Assembly (NCBI RefSeq): GCF_010915725.1
Contig: NZ_JAAIJR010000005.1
Coordinates: 28,243 to 92,242, forward strand
Source: Thiorhodococcus mannitoliphagus
GTDB lineage: Bacteria; Pseudomonadota; Gammaproteobacteria; Chromatiales; Chromatiaceae
DNA length: 64,000 nt
Direction: 5' to 3'
Made by a program: the position numbers and the translations under genes. The notes below the pieces were generated by a model, which saw nothing but the letters and a program-made list of their open reading frames with translations, ran no database searches and was not told the origin of the DNA. Shown one piece after another: positions 16,453 to 29,677 of this stretch. Positions within the stretch are counted from its first letter, which is position 1; each line of letters begins with the position of its first letter.

Positions 16453-17178
16453 CTACATCGAGAAGTCCTCGCCGAGATAGACGTCTCTCACCTGCTGGTC
16501 CGCGAGCAGCTCGGCCGGCTCTCCCGAGGCGATCACCGTCCCCGCGTTGATGATGTAGCCGCGATCGCAGATGTCGAGCGTCTCGCGCACATTGTGATCT
16601 GTGATCAGGACGCCGATGCGGCGCTCGCGCAGATGGGAGACGATGGCCTTGATATCCCCGACCGCGATGGGGTCCACGCCCGCGAATGGCTCGTCGAGCA
16701 GCATGACGGCTGGATCCACGGCAAGCGCGCGGGCGATCTCGAGTCGTCGGCGCTCCCCTCCGGAGAGGCTGAGGGCCAGGGAGTCGGCGACGTGGGCGAT
16801 CCCGAGTTCTTCGAGCAGATGCTCGCAGCGCTGCTCGCGTTCCGGGCGCTTGAGTTCTTTGCGGGTCTCGAGGATGGCCATGATGTTCTCGCGTGCGCTG
16901 AGCTTGCGAAAGACCGATGCCTCTTGCGCCAGGTAGCTCAGCCCGGATCTGGCGCGGGCGTGCATCGGAAGGCGGGTGATGTCGCGCTCGCTCAGCAGGA
17001 TGCGGCCCTTGTCGGCAGGAATGAGGCCGACGATCAGATAGAAGCAAGTGGTCTTGCCGGCACCGTTGGGGCCGAGCAAGCCGACCACTTCGCCGGCGTT
17101 GACCTGCACGCTGACGTCTCGCACGACCTGACGGCTGCGGTAGTGCTTCTGCAGATGCTCGGCGCGCAGCGCGCTCAA
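16453..17178 (-). CDS. lptB: LPS export ABC transporter ATPase LptB
   Basis: A 241-residue cytoplasmic ATPase of the LptBFG complex, which pulls lipopolysaccharide out of the inner membrane. Walker A is GPNGAGKTT, the signature is LSGGERRR, and Walker B is [12 protein letters not shown]. The frame is open to an ATG at 17313, but that would overlap lptA by more than 100 bp. TTG 17178, preceded by AGGAGAG at good spacing, gives the family-standard length and N-terminus ([15 protein letters not shown]). It starts 25 bp after lptA. Confidence 0.93.
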   Translation of the reverse strand: MSALRAEHLQKHYRSRQVVRDVSVQVNAGEVVGLLGPNGAGKTTCFYLIVGLIPADKGRILLSERDITRLPMHARARSGLSYLAQEASVFRKLSARENIMAILETRKELKRPEREQRCEHLLEELGIAHVADSLALSLSGGERRRLEIARALAVDPAVMLLDEPFAGVDPIAVGDIKAIVSHLRERRIGVLITDHNVRETLDICDRGYIINAGTVIASGEPAELLADQQVRDVYLGEDFSM

Positions 17179-17203
17179 GGGCGGGCTCTCCTGCTCAGGG
17201 CTT

Positions 17204-17722
17204 TCATTCCTGCTCCGGGGTGATCGTGATCTTGACCCGGCCGGATCCGCCGGCGCGGAATTGTGCCTTGGCGCGATCGTAGACGATGCGCTCGCCCGCC
17301 AGTCGGTCGGCACCCTGGATCAGCAGCCCATCGCCAATCAGGGTCAGTTCATCTTTGTCAGCATCATATTCCATGCGCTTGGCGAAGGCCTGAACCTCGC
17401 CTTCGTCATTGTCGCGCAGTTGCCTGTATTTGGCGGGGTTCCCGAGCGCGATGATGAGTCTGGGCTGGCGGTCTTTGCGATGATAGACCGTCACATGATC
17501 GGCTAGCAGACGCATGCTGCCCTGGTCGACTTGGACATTGCCCACGTAGACGCTGGTGCTATCGCTCTCGCGCACCTCGACGTCGTCCGCCTCGATGAAG
17601 ACCGGCTGTTTGGCATCGTCCTTCAGCGCCCAAGCGGGCATCCATGTGCACGCGGCGATGAGTGCGAGAATGACGGCTTGCGGCCATGGCTGCCGCAGGG
17701 ATGGGACTGCTGCCAACCTCAA
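17204..17722 (-). CDS. lptA: periplasmic LPS-transport protein LptA
   Basis: A ~172-residue OstA-like beta-jellyroll protein that forms the periplasmic bridge carrying LPS from LptC to LptD. A signal peptide is visible ([17 protein letters not shown]), then [13 protein letters not shown] and [19 protein letters not shown], typical of the family. I place the start at TTG 17722, which overlaps the lptC stop and follows GAGGAG. The longer ATG start at 17800 would lie deep inside lptC and add an unlikely Arg/Pro-rich leader. Confidence 0.88.
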   Translation of the reverse strand: MRLAAVPSLRQPWPQAVILALIAACTWMPAWALKDDAKQPVFIEADDVEVRESDSTSVYVGNVQVDQGSMRLLADHVTVYHRKDRQPRLIIALGNPAKYRQLRDNDEGEVQAFAKRMEYDADKDELTLIGDGLLIQGADRLAGERIVYDRAKAQFRAGGSGRVKITITPEQE

Positions 17723-18333
17723 GGCTGGGACTCCTCTTCGGGGGCGAGCCGGATGCGCGCGCGGCCGTGGAAGGTGGAACGGGTCGGCTCGTTGTACCAC
17801 AGCCGCATCCCTTGCGCCGTGAGTGTGTCGCCGTCGCTACGGATGCTGACGGGAAGGTCGGTCTCGGCGAGCGCCTCAGCGCGCAGGATGTCGATCTGCT
17901 CGGTCTCCAGGTGGGTCGGTCGGTAGTCGCCGTCACCCTCGCGGTCGAGCTGGACGTTTCCAGAGAGGCGCACGCGCTCGCCGCTGTCGAACACCGTCCC
18001 TGTCCGTGCGCGGGCAGTCCAGGGCGGCCCCTCGGTCTGAAAGAGTTCCATGCGCGGTTGGGTCAGCTCCGAGACGTCTTCGCTGGCGAAATGGCGCAGC
18101 TCTTGCGCGATCAGCTTGCGGCTGGGCCGGCCTGAGGCGTCCGTCTCGACGGCGGAGAAATCGCGCACGACATAGTCGGGCAGGCGCTGACGCGCCCCCA
18201 GCAGTGGCGTTTCTTGCGCGCTTGTGTGCAGCAGCCACCAGGCCGTGAGGCCGATGGCGCCGAGCAGCGCGAGCAGCAGGAGCTGACGCCGTGACCAGCC
18301 ATAGCCGTTGGCGTGTGGGGCGTAGCGGGTCAT
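17719..18333 (-). CDS. lptC: LPS export membrane protein LptC
   Basis: A 204-residue bitopic inner-membrane protein. One transmembrane helix (LLLLALLGAIGLTAWWLL, residues ~17-35) anchors a periplasmic jellyroll (DYVVRDFSAVETDASG...) that receives LPS from LptBFG and hands it to LptA. It ends at the lptA start with a short overlap and lies about 50 bp after kdsC. This is normal gene order. Confidence 0.9.
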   Translation of the reverse strand: MTRYAPHANGYGWSRRQLLLLALLGAIGLTAWWLLHTSAQETPLLGARQRLPDYVVRDFSAVETDASGRPSRKLIAQELRHFASEDVSELTQPRMELFQTEGPPWTARARTGTVFDSGERVRLSGNVQLDREGDGDYRPTHLETEQIDILRAEALAETDLPVSIRSDGDTLTAQGMRLWYNEPTRSTFHGRARIRLAPEEESQP

Positions 18334-18355
18334 GCTTCGCGCATCATGATCAATC

Positions 18356-18405
18356 GTGCGTCATCGTCAATAGTGCGTCATCGTCAATAGTGCGCCATCA
18401 TCGAC
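18356..18405. repeat. 17-bp tandem repeat at the kdsC 3' end
   Basis: GTGCGTCATCGTCAATA is repeated exactly twice (18356-18372 and 18373-18389) and then once imperfectly. It spans the kdsC stop codon, so slippage could change the KdsC C-terminus (MMAHY) or the distance to lptC. Confidence 0.6.
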
Positions 18406-18902
18406 GCGAGCGAGCCCTGAGCCTCCATGAGCAGCTCGCAGACTTCGCGCGCGGCACCGCGGCCGCCTGGCGCCGCCGTCGTCCAGTGCGCAAGCGCTCT
18501 GAGCGCCGGATGGGCGTCCGCGACTGCGATTGCGAGACCGACGCGACGCATGACGGGTAGGTCGACCACGTCGTCGCCGACATAGGCGACGGCGTCGTCA
18601 GTCAGATTCAGGCGCTGCCGCAGCTCCTCGTAGGCCGGCAGCTTCTGTCGATAGCCTTGGTAGACATCCGAGATGCCGAGGCTTTCCATGCGCATTTGGA
18701 CGACGTTGGACGTGCGTCCCGTGATCACGGCCAGGCGTACGCCTGTCTCCTGAAGCATGACCATGCCGTGACCGTCACGCGAGTTGAAGGCCTTGTACTC
18801 TTGGCCGTCGTCACCCAAGAAGAGGCTGCCGTCCGTGAGGACACCGTCCACATCGAAGATGACAAGCCGGATGCGTGCGGCGCGGTCTCGAACTTCTTGC
18901 AT
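18384..18902 (-). CDS. kdsC: 3-deoxy-D-manno-octulosonate 8-phosphate phosphatase KdsC
   Basis: A 172-residue HAD-family phosphatase that releases free KDO for LPS inner-core assembly. The catalytic DxDxV motif is FDVDGVLTDG near residue 20, and GDDVVDLPVM carries the metal-binding aspartates. The small size without a cap domain is typical, as it works as a tetramer. It lies between kdsD and lptC. Repeat R2 copy 1 has inserted between kdsD and kdsC, leaving a gap of 173 bp. Confidence 0.95.
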   Translation of the reverse strand: MQEVRDRAARIRLVIFDVDGVLTDGSLFLGDDGQEYKAFNSRDGHGMVMLQETGVRLAVITGRTSNVVQMRMESLGISDVYQGYRQKLPAYEELRQRLNLTDDAVAYVGDDVVDLPVMRRVGLAIAVADAHPALRALAHWTTAAPGGRGAAREVCELLMEAQGSLASMMAHY

Positions 18903-18927
18903 CAGTGCCCTCCAAGGATGTCTTATT

Positions 18928-19073
18928 CTAGCGAGGCTTCGCCTCAGACCGACGAGTCATGCCATCGGAATCGGGATCGAACCGACGATAGCGATACCGA
19001 CGGTCTTGGGTGGTCGGACGCTTCATCGAAATTCGACTCATCTGCAAGCATTTTGCGCCCTCAAGGATTCTAG
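18928..19073 (-). repeat. R2 interspersed repeat, copy 1
   Basis: A 146-bp element bounded by CTAG at both ends, matching 46917-47062 in length and order. Reading on the minus strand it has TTGAGGGCGCAAAATGCT, then CGATGAAGCGTCCGACCA, a short run of ATCGG-like hexamers, and a terminal GAGGC-GAA-GCCTC hairpin. It lies 2 bp after the kdsD stop codon. Confidence 0.75.
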
Positions 19074-19075
19074 GA

Positions 19076-20095
19076 TCAGACGACGCCGGCCCGGAGCAGA
19101 TCGTGCATGTTCAGCGCGCCGATGAGGCGTCGCTCGTCGTCCAGGACCATGAGTCCATTGATGGACTTCGACTCCATGATCTGGATCGCCTCGACCGCAA
19201 GCGCCTCTGCGCTCAAGGTGACACAGTTGCGTGTCATGATGCTGTCGATACTGGTTTCGCGCACATCGATGCCGCCGTCCAGGGCGCGTCTCAGGTCGCC
19301 GTCGGTGAAGATGCCGATCAAGTGATTCTGATCGTCGACCACCCCGGTCATCCCGAGTCCTTTGCGCGACATTTCTTCCAAGGTGCCGAGCAGGCTGGTG
19401 CCGAGCAGAACCCGAGGGACGCGCTCGTCGCGGTGCATGATGTCGCTGACATGGAGCAGCAGACGCCGCCCGAGACTGCCGGCAGGGTGTGAACGTGCGA
19501 AATCCTCGGCGGTGAAGCCGCGGCTCTCGAGTAGCGCGATGGCAAGGGCGTCACCCATTGCGAGTGCGGCCGTGGTGCTGGACGTGGGCGCCAGGCCCAG
19601 CGGGCATGCCTCGGTCTCGACGCTAATGTCCAGATTGACATCTGCTTCCCGGGCCAGGGTCGAGTCGCGCCGGCCGGTCATGGTCACCAGGGGCACGCCG
19701 AGCCGCTTGAGGATCGGCAGGATGGTCAGCAGCTCATCGGTTTGGCCTGAGTTGGAGATGGCTAGCACCATATCCCGCGGCGTGATCATCCCCAGGTCGC
19801 CATGACTGGCTTCTCCCGGATGGACGAAGAAGGCGGGGCTTCCCGTGCTCGCGAGGGTTGCGGCAATCTTGCCGCCGATGTGCCCTGATTTGCCCATGCC
19901 CAGAACCACGATGCGGCCCTCGCAGGCGAGCATGTAGCGACAGGCCGCGACGAAGGCGTTGTCGATGCGCGCGGCGAGCGCGGCCACGGCCTCGGCTTCG
20001 GCCTCGATCACCGCGCGGCCGAGCGCCATGATCTGCTCCCCCTGTCCGCTCGATAGGTGGGCCTGAAGTGCGCCGAGTTGTCGCTTCTCTGTCAT
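19076..20095 (-). CDS. kdsD: arabinose-5-phosphate isomerase KdsD
   Basis: A 339-residue enzyme that interconverts ribulose-5-phosphate and arabinose-5-phosphate, the first step of KDO synthesis. It has an N-terminal SIS sugar-isomerase domain (VLGMGKSGHIGGKIAATLAS, HPGEASHGDLGM) and two C-terminal CBS domains (~residues 210-335). Length and order match the family. It is divergent from the plus-strand gene at 20203, with about 107 bp between them for both promoters. Confidence 0.95.
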   Translation of the reverse strand: MTEKRQLGALQAHLSSGQGEQIMALGRAVIEAEAEAVAALAARIDNAFVAACRYMLACEGRIVVLGMGKSGHIGGKIAATLASTGSPAFFVHPGEASHGDLGMITPRDMVLAISNSGQTDELLTILPILKRLGVPLVTMTGRRDSTLAREADVNLDISVETEACPLGLAPTSSTTAALAMGDALAIALLESRGFTAEDFARSHPAGSLGRRLLLHVSDIMHRDERVPRVLLGTSLLGTLEEMSRKGLGMTGVVDDQNHLIGIFTDGDLRRALDGGIDVRETSIDSIMTRNCVTLSAEALAVEAIQIMESKSINGLMVLDDERRLIGALNMHDLLRAGVV

Positions 20096-20202
20096 GCTGG
20101 TGTGCGGCCGTCAGATTGGGGAGCGTCAGTCTGTCCCGAAGTTCGCACGCACAAAATACACCAGGTAGCGGGTCATGTCCCGCTAACGCTGAAGGAGGTC
20201 CC

Positions 20203-20784
20203 GTGGAGTTGAGCGCAAGCCTCGTCATCCCGTTGCGACGCGGCTGGGCACCCTTGCCGAAGGAGTCCTTCTACCCGGAGGACCTGCCCAGCGACTGGCA
20301 ACTCGCCTATTTTGCCAATGTCCTTGACGCCGTCCTCGTGCCTGTCGAACTCTGGCGATCCGCGAGCGCGGATGTGGTCGCGCGCTGGCGTGAGGATGTC
20401 CCGGATCACTTCGGCTTCTTCATTGAGGACCTGACTGGCGCCATGACGCCAGCCTTGTGGTCGCAGCTGTCGGGCTGCTTGGGTGATGGTTTGAAGGGCC
20501 TGGTGGTCTGTCCGGATGGCCTGGATGCTCACTGCCGGTGGATGGCGTCACCCTTCGCCGCGGGGCATGCTGTCGCCGATGCGGGCGTGGAGAGCGGCTC
20601 CGGGATCGCCTATCTGGTGCCCAGTCATTTGCAACAAGACCTCCGGGCGGCGCGGCGCTGGCTCGAGGACCTGGTTGCGTCCGCAGGAGGGCGGCCGACA
20701 CTGCTAATGCTGAGCGACGTCGAGATCGAGGCGGTCGGCCAATGGCAGTTACTCATCGATCTTCTTGGTCTGTCGAGGCGATGA
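20203..20784 (+). CDS. uncharacterised protein, possibly DUF72-like, upstream of mla genes
   Basis: A 193-residue protein I do not recognise firmly. The stretch SFYPEDLPSDWQLAYFANVL resembles the start of DUF72/YecE proteins, but the rest is diverged and shorter than the usual ~240 residues. There is no signal peptide. I chose GTG 20203 because GAAGGAGG precedes it; the frame is open to 20068, but that extension is low-complexity and overlaps the kdsD 5' end. It precedes the mla operon on the same strand and may be co-transcribed. Confidence 0.6.
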   Translation: MELSASLVIPLRRGWAPLPKESFYPEDLPSDWQLAYFANVLDAVLVPVELWRSASADVVARWREDVPDHFGFFIEDLTGAMTPALWSQLSGCLGDGLKGLVVCPDGLDAHCRWMASPFAAGHAVADAGVESGSGIAYLVPSHLQQDLRAARRWLEDLVASAGGRPTLLMLSDVEIEAVGQWQLLIDLLGLSRR

Positions 20785-20895
20785 TGCCGACCTGTGAATT
20801 CCATTCGCGTCAGGCGCGCTCTCTTGACGCTTGGATGCCTGCTCGCGACAATCCCGCCCTTTCGCCGACGGCGCACTCAATGTTCAAACCAGATC

Positions 20896-21828
20896 ATGGC
20901 TAGGCGAGACCCCGCGGATGTGCGCAGTGCTCGGGAGGGAGACGGCCCCAAGGCGCAGGGGACGACTGCCCCAGGGCGGGCTGCTACGGGTGGCGATAGC
21001 CGCGCGGAGCCGTCCTCTTGGGCTTCCGCGCCCCTGGTTCGTATTCGCGGCCTGAGCTATCGCCGCGGCTCCCTGGTCATCTTCGAAGACCTGGATCTGG
21101 ATATTCAGCGCGGCGCGGTGACTGCGGTCATGGGGCCGAGCGGCACCGGCAAGACGACCTTGCTCAAGCTCATTACCGGGCAGCTGAGACCGGATGCTGG
21201 CAGCATTGAAGTCGATGGGCTTGACATCCAGCGCATGGATAAGGCTCAGCTTTTCAAATTGCGTCGCCGCATGGGGATGCTGTTCCAGTCGAATGCCCTG
21301 CTGACGGATCTCAGCGTCTTCGACAACGTCGCCTATCCGCTGCGTGAGCACACGGATCTGAGCCCCTCGATGCTGCGCAAGGTGGTTCTGCTCAAGCTGG
21401 AGGCGGTTGGGCTACGCGGCGCGCGCGACGTCATGCCAAGCGCGCTGTCCGGCGGCATGGCGCGCCGTGCCGCGCTGGCGAGGGCCATCGCCCTGGATCC
21501 CATGATGATCCTCTACGACGAGCCCTTTACTGGCCAGGACCCGATCTCGATGGGGATGCTGATCGCGCTGATTCGGCAGTTGAACGATGCGGCTGGGCTG
21601 ACCAGTATCGTCGTATCCCATGACGTGCGCGAGACGGCGAGCATCGCGGACTATCTCTACGTGATCTCCCAGGGTCGCATCATTGCTGAGGGGACGCCCG
21701 CGCAGGTTGCGGCCGAGGACTCCGAATGGGTCCGCCAGTTCATGGATGGTCTGCCGGACGGGCCCGTGCATTTCCACTATCCAGGGCCGTCCTTGGCGCA
21801 GGACCTGCGGCTGCGGGGCGCGGCCTGA
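20896..21828 (+). CDS. mlaF: Mla phospholipid transport ATPase MlaF
   Basis: A ~310-residue ABC ATPase driving phospholipid transport between the inner and outer membranes. Walker A is GPSGTGKTT, the signature is [15 protein letters not shown], and Walker B is [18 protein letters not shown] at 20794 allows a longer start; ATG 20896 (MARRDPADV) is preferred, though neither has a strong ribosome-binding site. The ~55-residue N-terminal extension before the ABC domain is unusual and low-complexity. Its stop overlaps the mlaE start (TGATG). Confidence 0.92.
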   Translation: MARRDPADVRSAREGDGPKAQGTTAPGRAATGGDSRAEPSSWASAPLVRIRGLSYRRGSLVIFEDLDLDIQRGAVTAVMGPSGTGKTTLLKLITGQLRPDAGSIEVDGLDIQRMDKAQLFKLRRRMGMLFQSNALLTDLSVFDNVAYPLREHTDLSPSMLRKVVLLKLEAVGLRGARDVMPSALSGGMARRAALARAIALDPMMILYDEPFTGQDPISMGMLIALIRQLNDAAGLTSIVVSHDVRETASIADYLYVISQGRIIAEGTPAQVAAEDSEWVRQFMDGLPDGPVHFHYPGPSLAQDLRLRGAA

Positions 21829-22610
21829 TGCTGCTGGATCCGATCGCCACGCTGGGACGTGCTGTGCTGGCGTCGCTGACCCGGCTGGGACGCGCGAACC
21901 TGCTGCTTGTCGACATCCTGCGCGGGACTGGGGAGATCTTCCGGCATCCGCGCCTGCTCGGCGAGCAGATCGTCAATATCGGCGTCCTGTCGCTGTTGAT
22001 CGTCGGCGTCTCGGGGCTCTTCGTCGGCATGGTGCTGGGTCTGCAAGGCTATTATGTGCTCGCCCAGTTCGGTGCTGAGGAGAGTCTGGGGGTCATGGTG
22101 GCCGCGTCTCTGGTGCGCGAGCTGGGTCCGGTGGTCGCCGCGCTGCTGGTCGCCGGGCGCGCGGGCTCTGCGCTGACGGCCGAGATCGGCTTGATGAAGG
22201 CGACCGAGCAGCTGTCCGGCCTGGAGATGATGGCCGTCGATCCGGTCCGCCGTGTCCTGACGCCACGCTTCTATGGTGGCGTGCTTGCCATGCCCATGCT
22301 TGCCGCCATCTTCAGCGCGGTGGGCATTCTTGGCGGCTACTTCGTCGGCGTGGGGCTGTTGGGCGTCGACACAGGTGCCTTCTGGAGCCAGATGCAGGCC
22401 AAGATCGATTTCGCCGAGGACGTGGTCAATGGCGTCATCAAGAGTCTGGCCTTCGGCGTCGTGGTGACTTGGATCGCCCTCTTTCAGGGCTATGACAGCG
22501 CGCCGACGTCCGTCGGCGTGAGTCGCTCGACGACCCGGTCGGTCGTCCACGCGGCGCTGGTTGTCCTGGGGCTGGATTTCGTCTTGACGGCACTGATGTT
22601 TGGAGATTAA
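21828..22610 (+). CDS. mlaE: Mla permease MlaE
   Basis: A 260-residue integral membrane permease of the MlaFEDB complex, with about five hydrophobic segments and the conserved start of the core domain ([22 protein letters not shown] in two parts: [16 protein letters not shown]). The ATG at 21828 shares its A with the mlaF stop, so translation is coupled. It is followed 4 bp later by mlaD. Confidence 0.95.
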   Translation: MLLDPIATLGRAVLASLTRLGRANLLLVDILRGTGEIFRHPRLLGEQIVNIGVLSLLIVGVSGLFVGMVLGLQGYYVLAQFGAEESLGVMVAASLVRELGPVVAALLVAGRAGSALTAEIGLMKATEQLSGLEMMAVDPVRRVLTPRFYGGVLAMPMLAAIFSAVGILGGYFVGVGLLGVDTGAFWSQMQAKIDFAEDVVNGVIKSLAFGVVVTWIALFQGYDSAPTSVGVSRSTTRSVVHAALVVLGLDFVLTALMFGD

Positions 22611-22614
22611 GGCG

Positions 22615-23081
22615 ATGGCCAAGCGACAAAATGTTGAACTCATGGTCGGTGCTTTCGTGGCGCTCGGCTTGGTCGCGCTCTTCTTCTTAGCGATGAAGGT
22701 GAGCAATCTCAGCCTGAGCGCTGGCGGCGAGGGCTATGTGCTGACCGCGCGCTTCACGAATGTCGGCAGTTTGAAGGTCCGGGCGCCTGTCACCATGGCG
22801 GGCGTGCGCATCGGACGGGTCGAGAGCCTGCGCTTCGACAAAACGACCTACATGGCTGTAGTGACCATGCGCGTCGATGCTGGAATCGATGCCATCCCAG
22901 AAGATACCTTCGCGAATATTTTTACCTCCGGTCTTCTCGGCGAGCAGTACATCGGGCTCGAGCCGGGCGGCAGCACAGACTATCTCCAAGACGGTGGCGA
23001 GATCGCCCACACGCAGTCGGCGCTGGTGCTCGAGCAGATGATCGGGCAATTTCTCTTCAAGAAAGCAGGTGAGAGCGGCTG

Positions 23082-23082
<1 letters not shown>
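22615..23082 (+). CDS. mlaD: Mla MCE-domain protein MlaD
   Basis: A 155-residue protein with one N-terminal transmembrane helix (VGAFVALGLVALFFLAM) and one MCE domain, which forms a hexameric ring on the periplasmic face that binds phospholipid. VRAPVTMAGVRIGRVE and TSGLLGEQYIGLEPGG are typical motifs. ATG 22615 is chosen over an in-frame start 15 bp upstream because GGAGATTAAGGCG sits at the right distance. Confidence 0.95.
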
Positions 23083-25979
<2,897 letters not shown>

Positions 25980-26043
25980 GCGAAAGCCCCGTGGGGTTCC
26001 CCGGCCTTAGAGTGAAATTTCAATTAGAAACAGTGACATCGTC

Positions 26044-27351
26044 GTGACCGAGATCAAACGTCTTGCCACCTCAAATCCCGATTATCAGGCACGGATCGCC
26101 GATCTGCTGGCCTGGGAGTCCGTGTCGGATGACAGGGTCCAGCAGACCGTGGCCGAGATCATTCGCGAGGTGCGCGCGCGCGGCGACGCGGCCTTGATCG
26201 ACTACACCAGCCGTTTCGATCGTTGGACCCCAGCGAGCGCGGCCGACCTCGAGCTGCCCAAGGCACGTCTCGAGCAGGCTTGGGGCAAGATCCCGGCTGA
26301 TCAGCGTGTCGCGCTCGAGACGGCGGCGGAACGCATTCGCGCCTATGCCGAGCATCAGAAGATGAGCGGTTGGAGCTATCGTGAGCCCGACGGCACCCTG
26401 CTCGGTCAGCAGGTGACGCCCTTGGATCGTGCCGGGCTCTATGTGCCTGGCGGCAAGGCTGCCTACCCCTCGTCCGTGCTCATGAACGCCATCCCCGCCA
26501 AGGTCGCGGGTGTCGCCGAGCTGATCATGGTCGTGCCGACGCCGGATGGCGCGCTCAACGAACTGGTGCTGGCAGCGGCCCAGGTCTCCGGTGTCGATCG
26601 TGCCTTCGCCATTGGTGGCGCTCAAGCGGTCGCGGCGCTGGCCTATGGCACGGAATCGGTTCCGGGCGTCGACAAGGTTGTGGGACCCGGCAACATCTAT
26701 GTCGCCACGGCCAAACGCGCCGTCTTCGGTCAGGTCGGCATCGACATGGTGGCCGGTCCCTCTGAGATTCTGGTGATCTGTGACGGTGGAACCCATCCCG
26801 ACTGGATCGCCATGGACCTCTTCTCGCAGGCCGAGCACGATGAGGACGCCCAGTCGATCTTGGTGAGCTGGGACGGTGATTTTCTCGATCGCGTCGCGGC
26901 GAGTATCGACAAGCTGCTGCCGACCATGGAGCGCCAGGAGATCATCTCCGCCGCCTTGCGCGCTCGCGGTGCCCTGATCCAGGCGCGTGATCTGGATGAC
27001 GCCATCGCTGTCGCCAACGACATTGCCCCCGAGCACCTCGAGCTGTCAGTGGAGGATCCGGAGGCCATCGTCGGTCGCATCCGGCACGCGGGCGCCATCT
27101 TCATGGGACGCTACACCGCCGAAGCCCTGGGCGATTACTGTGCCGGTCCCAACCACGTGCTGCCGACCTCGCGCACGGCACGCTTCTCATCGCCGCTTGG
27201 CGTCTACGATTTCCAGAAGCGCTCCAGCCTTATCATGGCCTCGCGGGCCGGCTCGGCGGAACTGTCCAAGACCGCATCCGTGCTCGCGCGCGGCGAGGGG
27301 CTGACCGCCCATGCCCGCTCGGCCGAGTACCGCGGAGAAGGCTCCCGATGA
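26044..27351 (+). CDS. hisD: histidinol dehydrogenase HisD
   Basis: A 435-residue NAD- and zinc-dependent enzyme that performs the last two oxidations to histidine. [36 protein letters not shown] and [12 protein letters not shown] (zinc and catalytic residues) are diagnostic. It starts at GTG 26044. Its end overlaps hisC by 4 bp, in the usual hisGDC order. Confidence 0.97.
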   Translation: MTEIKRLATSNPDYQARIADLLAWESVSDDRVQQTVAEIIREVRARGDAALIDYTSRFDRWTPASAADLELPKARLEQAWGKIPADQRVALETAAERIRAYAEHQKMSGWSYREPDGTLLGQQVTPLDRAGLYVPGGKAAYPSSVLMNAIPAKVAGVAELIMVVPTPDGALNELVLAAAQVSGVDRAFAIGGAQAVAALAYGTESVPGVDKVVGPGNIYVATAKRAVFGQVGIDMVAGPSEILVICDGGTHPDWIAMDLFSQAEHDEDAQSILVSWDGDFLDRVAASIDKLLPTMERQEIISAALRARGALIQARDLDDAIAVANDIAPEHLELSVEDPEAIVGRIRHAGAIFMGRYTAEALGDYCAGPNHVLPTSRTARFSSPLGVYDFQKRSSLIMASRAGSAELSKTASVLARGEGLTAHARSAEYRGEGSR

Positions 27352-28427
27352 AGGCCCGCATCGATGCCCTGGTGCGGCCCGAGATCCGCGCCCTCAAGGC
27401 CTACCACGTCCCCGAGGCTGCAGGCCTGATCAAGTTGGATGCCATGGAGAACCCCTATGGCTGGCCGGACGCGCTCAAGGCCGAATGGCTCGAGACGCTG
27501 CGCGCGGTCGAGCTGAACCGCTATCCGGATCCCCAGGGTGAGGATCTACAGCAAGCCATCCGCGCGGCGATGGAGATCCCGGAGGAGATGGGGCTGCTGC
27601 TGGGCAACGGCTCGGACGAGCTGATCCAGATGATCGCACTCACGGTCGCGCAGTCGGGTCGCAAGGTCCTGTCGGTCGATCCCGGCTTCGTCATGTATCG
27701 CATGATTGGATGCTTCGCCGGCCTGGATTACCTGGGGGTTCCGCTCGAAGCGGAGGATTTCTCGCTCGACCTGGATGCCATGCTCGAGGCGATCGAGCGC
27801 GAGCAGCCCGCGCTGGTCTATTTGGCCTATCCCAACAATCCCACGGGCAACCGCTTCGACGCCGACGACATGGTGCGCATCATCGAGATGGCGCCCGGAC
27901 TGGTCATCGTCGACGAGGCCTACGCGCCCTTCACCGACTGCAGCTTCATGAGACTCTTGGGCGACTGGGAGAACCTTCTGGTCATGCGCACCGTCTCCAA
28001 GATGGGACTAGCCGGTCTTCGTCTGGGCTATCTCGTCGGTCCCAAGCCCTGGCTGGAGGAGATCGACAAGGTCCGTTTGCCCTACAACATCAATGTGCTG
28101 ACCCAGGTCTCCGCCGCCTTCGCCTTGAAGCACAAGGCCGTGCTGGACGAGCAGACCCAGAGCATCCGCGTCGAGCGCGGCCACCTCATGGAAGGTCTCG
28201 GACGGCTTCCAGGCATCCACGCCTATCCGAGCGAGGCGAATTTCATCCTCACGCGCATGCCTGAGGGACAGGCGGATGCCATCTTCGCCGGCCTCAAGGA
28301 TCGCAAGATCCTGGTCAAGAACCTGAACGGGACGCACCCACTGCTCAAGGACTGTCTGCGCCTCACGGTTGGTACGCCGGAGGAGAACGCCGCCTTGCTG
28401 GCCGCATTGGGCGCGCTGCTCGGCTGA
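27348..28427 (+). CDS. hisC: histidinol-phosphate aminotransferase HisC
   Basis: A 359-residue fold-type-I PLP enzyme that makes histidinol phosphate. The PLP lysine lies in [24 protein letters not shown] and [10 protein letters not shown] are also typical. It ends the murA-hisG-hisD-hisC run and is convergent with the oxygenase gene at 28515; a short GC hairpin near 28493-28517 may serve both ends. Confidence 0.96.
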   Translation: MKARIDALVRPEIRALKAYHVPEAAGLIKLDAMENPYGWPDALKAEWLETLRAVELNRYPDPQGEDLQQAIRAAMEIPEEMGLLLGNGSDELIQMIALTVAQSGRKVLSVDPGFVMYRMIGCFAGLDYLGVPLEAEDFSLDLDAMLEAIEREQPALVYLAYPNNPTGNRFDADDMVRIIEMAPGLVIVDEAYAPFTDCSFMRLLGDWENLLVMRTVSKMGLAGLRLGYLVGPKPWLEEIDKVRLPYNINVLTQVSAAFALKHKAVLDEQTQSIRVERGHLMEGLGRLPGIHAYPSEANFILTRMPEGQADAIFAGLKDRKILVKNLNGTHPLLKDCLRLTVGTPEENAALLAALGALLG

Positions 28428-28514
28428 CCATGCGTCAGGCGCGACGGCTCCCTGTCGGGGGCGCTTGATGCTCCTGTAGCGGCGTCGCGAGTGAGCGCCT
28501 GAGGGGCGCTTCGC

Positions 28515-29390
28515 TCAAGTCCCCTCGATCCGGTCATAGTAGCGCGCGCGATAGAGCAGGCGCGGTGCTGGTCCGTCCGTGAAGCCGGTGCGCGTATGCA
28601 GCACATTGTTGCTCACCAGCCCCCAGCCGGCCTCCAAGCGGCCCTTGAAGTGCCAGGGCGAGCCCTCTTTGAGGATGTCCTTGAGGCATGCGACGGCCTC
28701 GGCCGTGAGCGCGTCCTCCCGCCAGCGAATGTTGCGCGAACGGTTGGTGAAGCGCATGTGGAGACGTCCGTCCGGTCTGACCGAGAAGACCGGGCCGGAC
28801 TGATCCGGCCGCACCTGCTCGCCGTCGACGAAGCTCGCGGGGATGGTCATGCATTCCGGGTGCATCAGGGCGCGAATGGAGTCGGCCGACTTGTCGCGCA
28901 TCAGGATGTAGGCGATCTCGTGATCCAGCAGCGCGTTCTCGCCGCCAGTCGCGGCGGGCTGCACGCAATGGAGGAGCAGGGCGAAGATCTCGCGCTCCGG
29001 GCTGTTGTAATAGCCGTCCGTGTGCCAGTCGATGGGGCGGTTGGAGTAGGGAATATAGTCGCGATGCCCGGCATCGGTCTGTACCGTCAAGGAGGTGACG
29101 GCGTCCTCGTCGGCGCCGCGATTGTGATCCAGCCGACGCAGACCGAAGCGCGCGCCGATCCCTGTCGGGATGGTCTTGTTGGGGTCGTCCCCTGTCTGGC
29201 CGATGTAGATGGCCATGTTCGCCCGCCGGCAGCGCTCCAGGATGGCGGCATGCTCGGTGTCCGTCAGTCGACGTGGATCCTGGACTTCGACGATCAGCGC
29301 GGAGAGTTCCGTCGGTGCCTGCGCCAGTTTTTCATCGCGCCAGCGGCGATAGGCGTCGTCGTTCTCCAGATCGAAGGGGGAATCGAGCAT
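28515..29390 (-). CDS. TauD/TfdA-family Fe(II)/2-oxoglutarate-dependent oxygenase
   Basis: A ~291-residue enzyme of the TauD/gamma-butyrobetaine-hydroxylase superfamily. The metal-binding facial triad is visible: HTDG (HxD) in NRPIDWHTDGYYNSPERE, and a distal H in NNVLHTRTGF, with a downstream arginine pair for 2-oxoglutarate. I prefer ATG 29390 over 29495: AGGAG precedes it, and the extra 35 residues are low-complexity. It is convergent with hisC. The substrate cannot be told from sequence; sulfonates, betaines and related compounds are options. Confidence 0.82.
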   Translation of the reverse strand: MLDSPFDLENDDAYRRWRDEKLAQAPTELSALIVEVQDPRRLTDTEHAAILERCRRANMAIYIGQTGDDPNKTIPTGIGARFGLRRLDHNRGADEDAVTSLTVQTDAGHRDYIPYSNRPIDWHTDGYYNSPEREIFALLLHCVQPAATGGENALLDHEIAYILMRDKSADSIRALMHPECMTIPASFVDGEQVRPDQSGPVFSVRPDGRLHMRFTNRSRNIRWREDALTAEAVACLKDILKEGSPWHFKGRLEAGWGLVSNNVLHTRTGFTDGPAPRLLYRARYYDRIEGT

Positions 29391-29612
29391 GCGGGCGGCG
29401 CTCCTGTCCTCATGGGGTTGTTGGACCTTGGGCCGGCTATCATCAGCCCTCACCGAATGGGGGGCAACGCTAATCGGCGCGTCCGCGCAAAGCATTGATG
29501 CTTGTCAGCTGCCCTGCAGCTTGCCGCCACGGGGCAACAACGCGAGCATCGTCGGGCGCTGTGACCGTCGGTGCGACACGCAAGGCGGGCCTGGAGACAC
29601 CTCAGCGAGTGC

Positions 29613-29635
29613 GAGCTTTGACAGAAATCGCCTAA
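29613..29635 (+). promoter_or_regulatory. putative promoter/operator, shared 23-bp motif
   Basis: A perfect copy of the 23-bp sequence upstream of ptsH (11189-11211), here 42 bp before the FHA/sigma-54 activator and pointing the same way. It includes TTGACA. No good -10 follows at 16-18 bp, so it may be an operator and not a core promoter. Confidence 0.5.
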
Positions 29636-29677
29636 CATTGGCGCATTGCCCCAGCCATTGGACCGACGGTACAGCCC

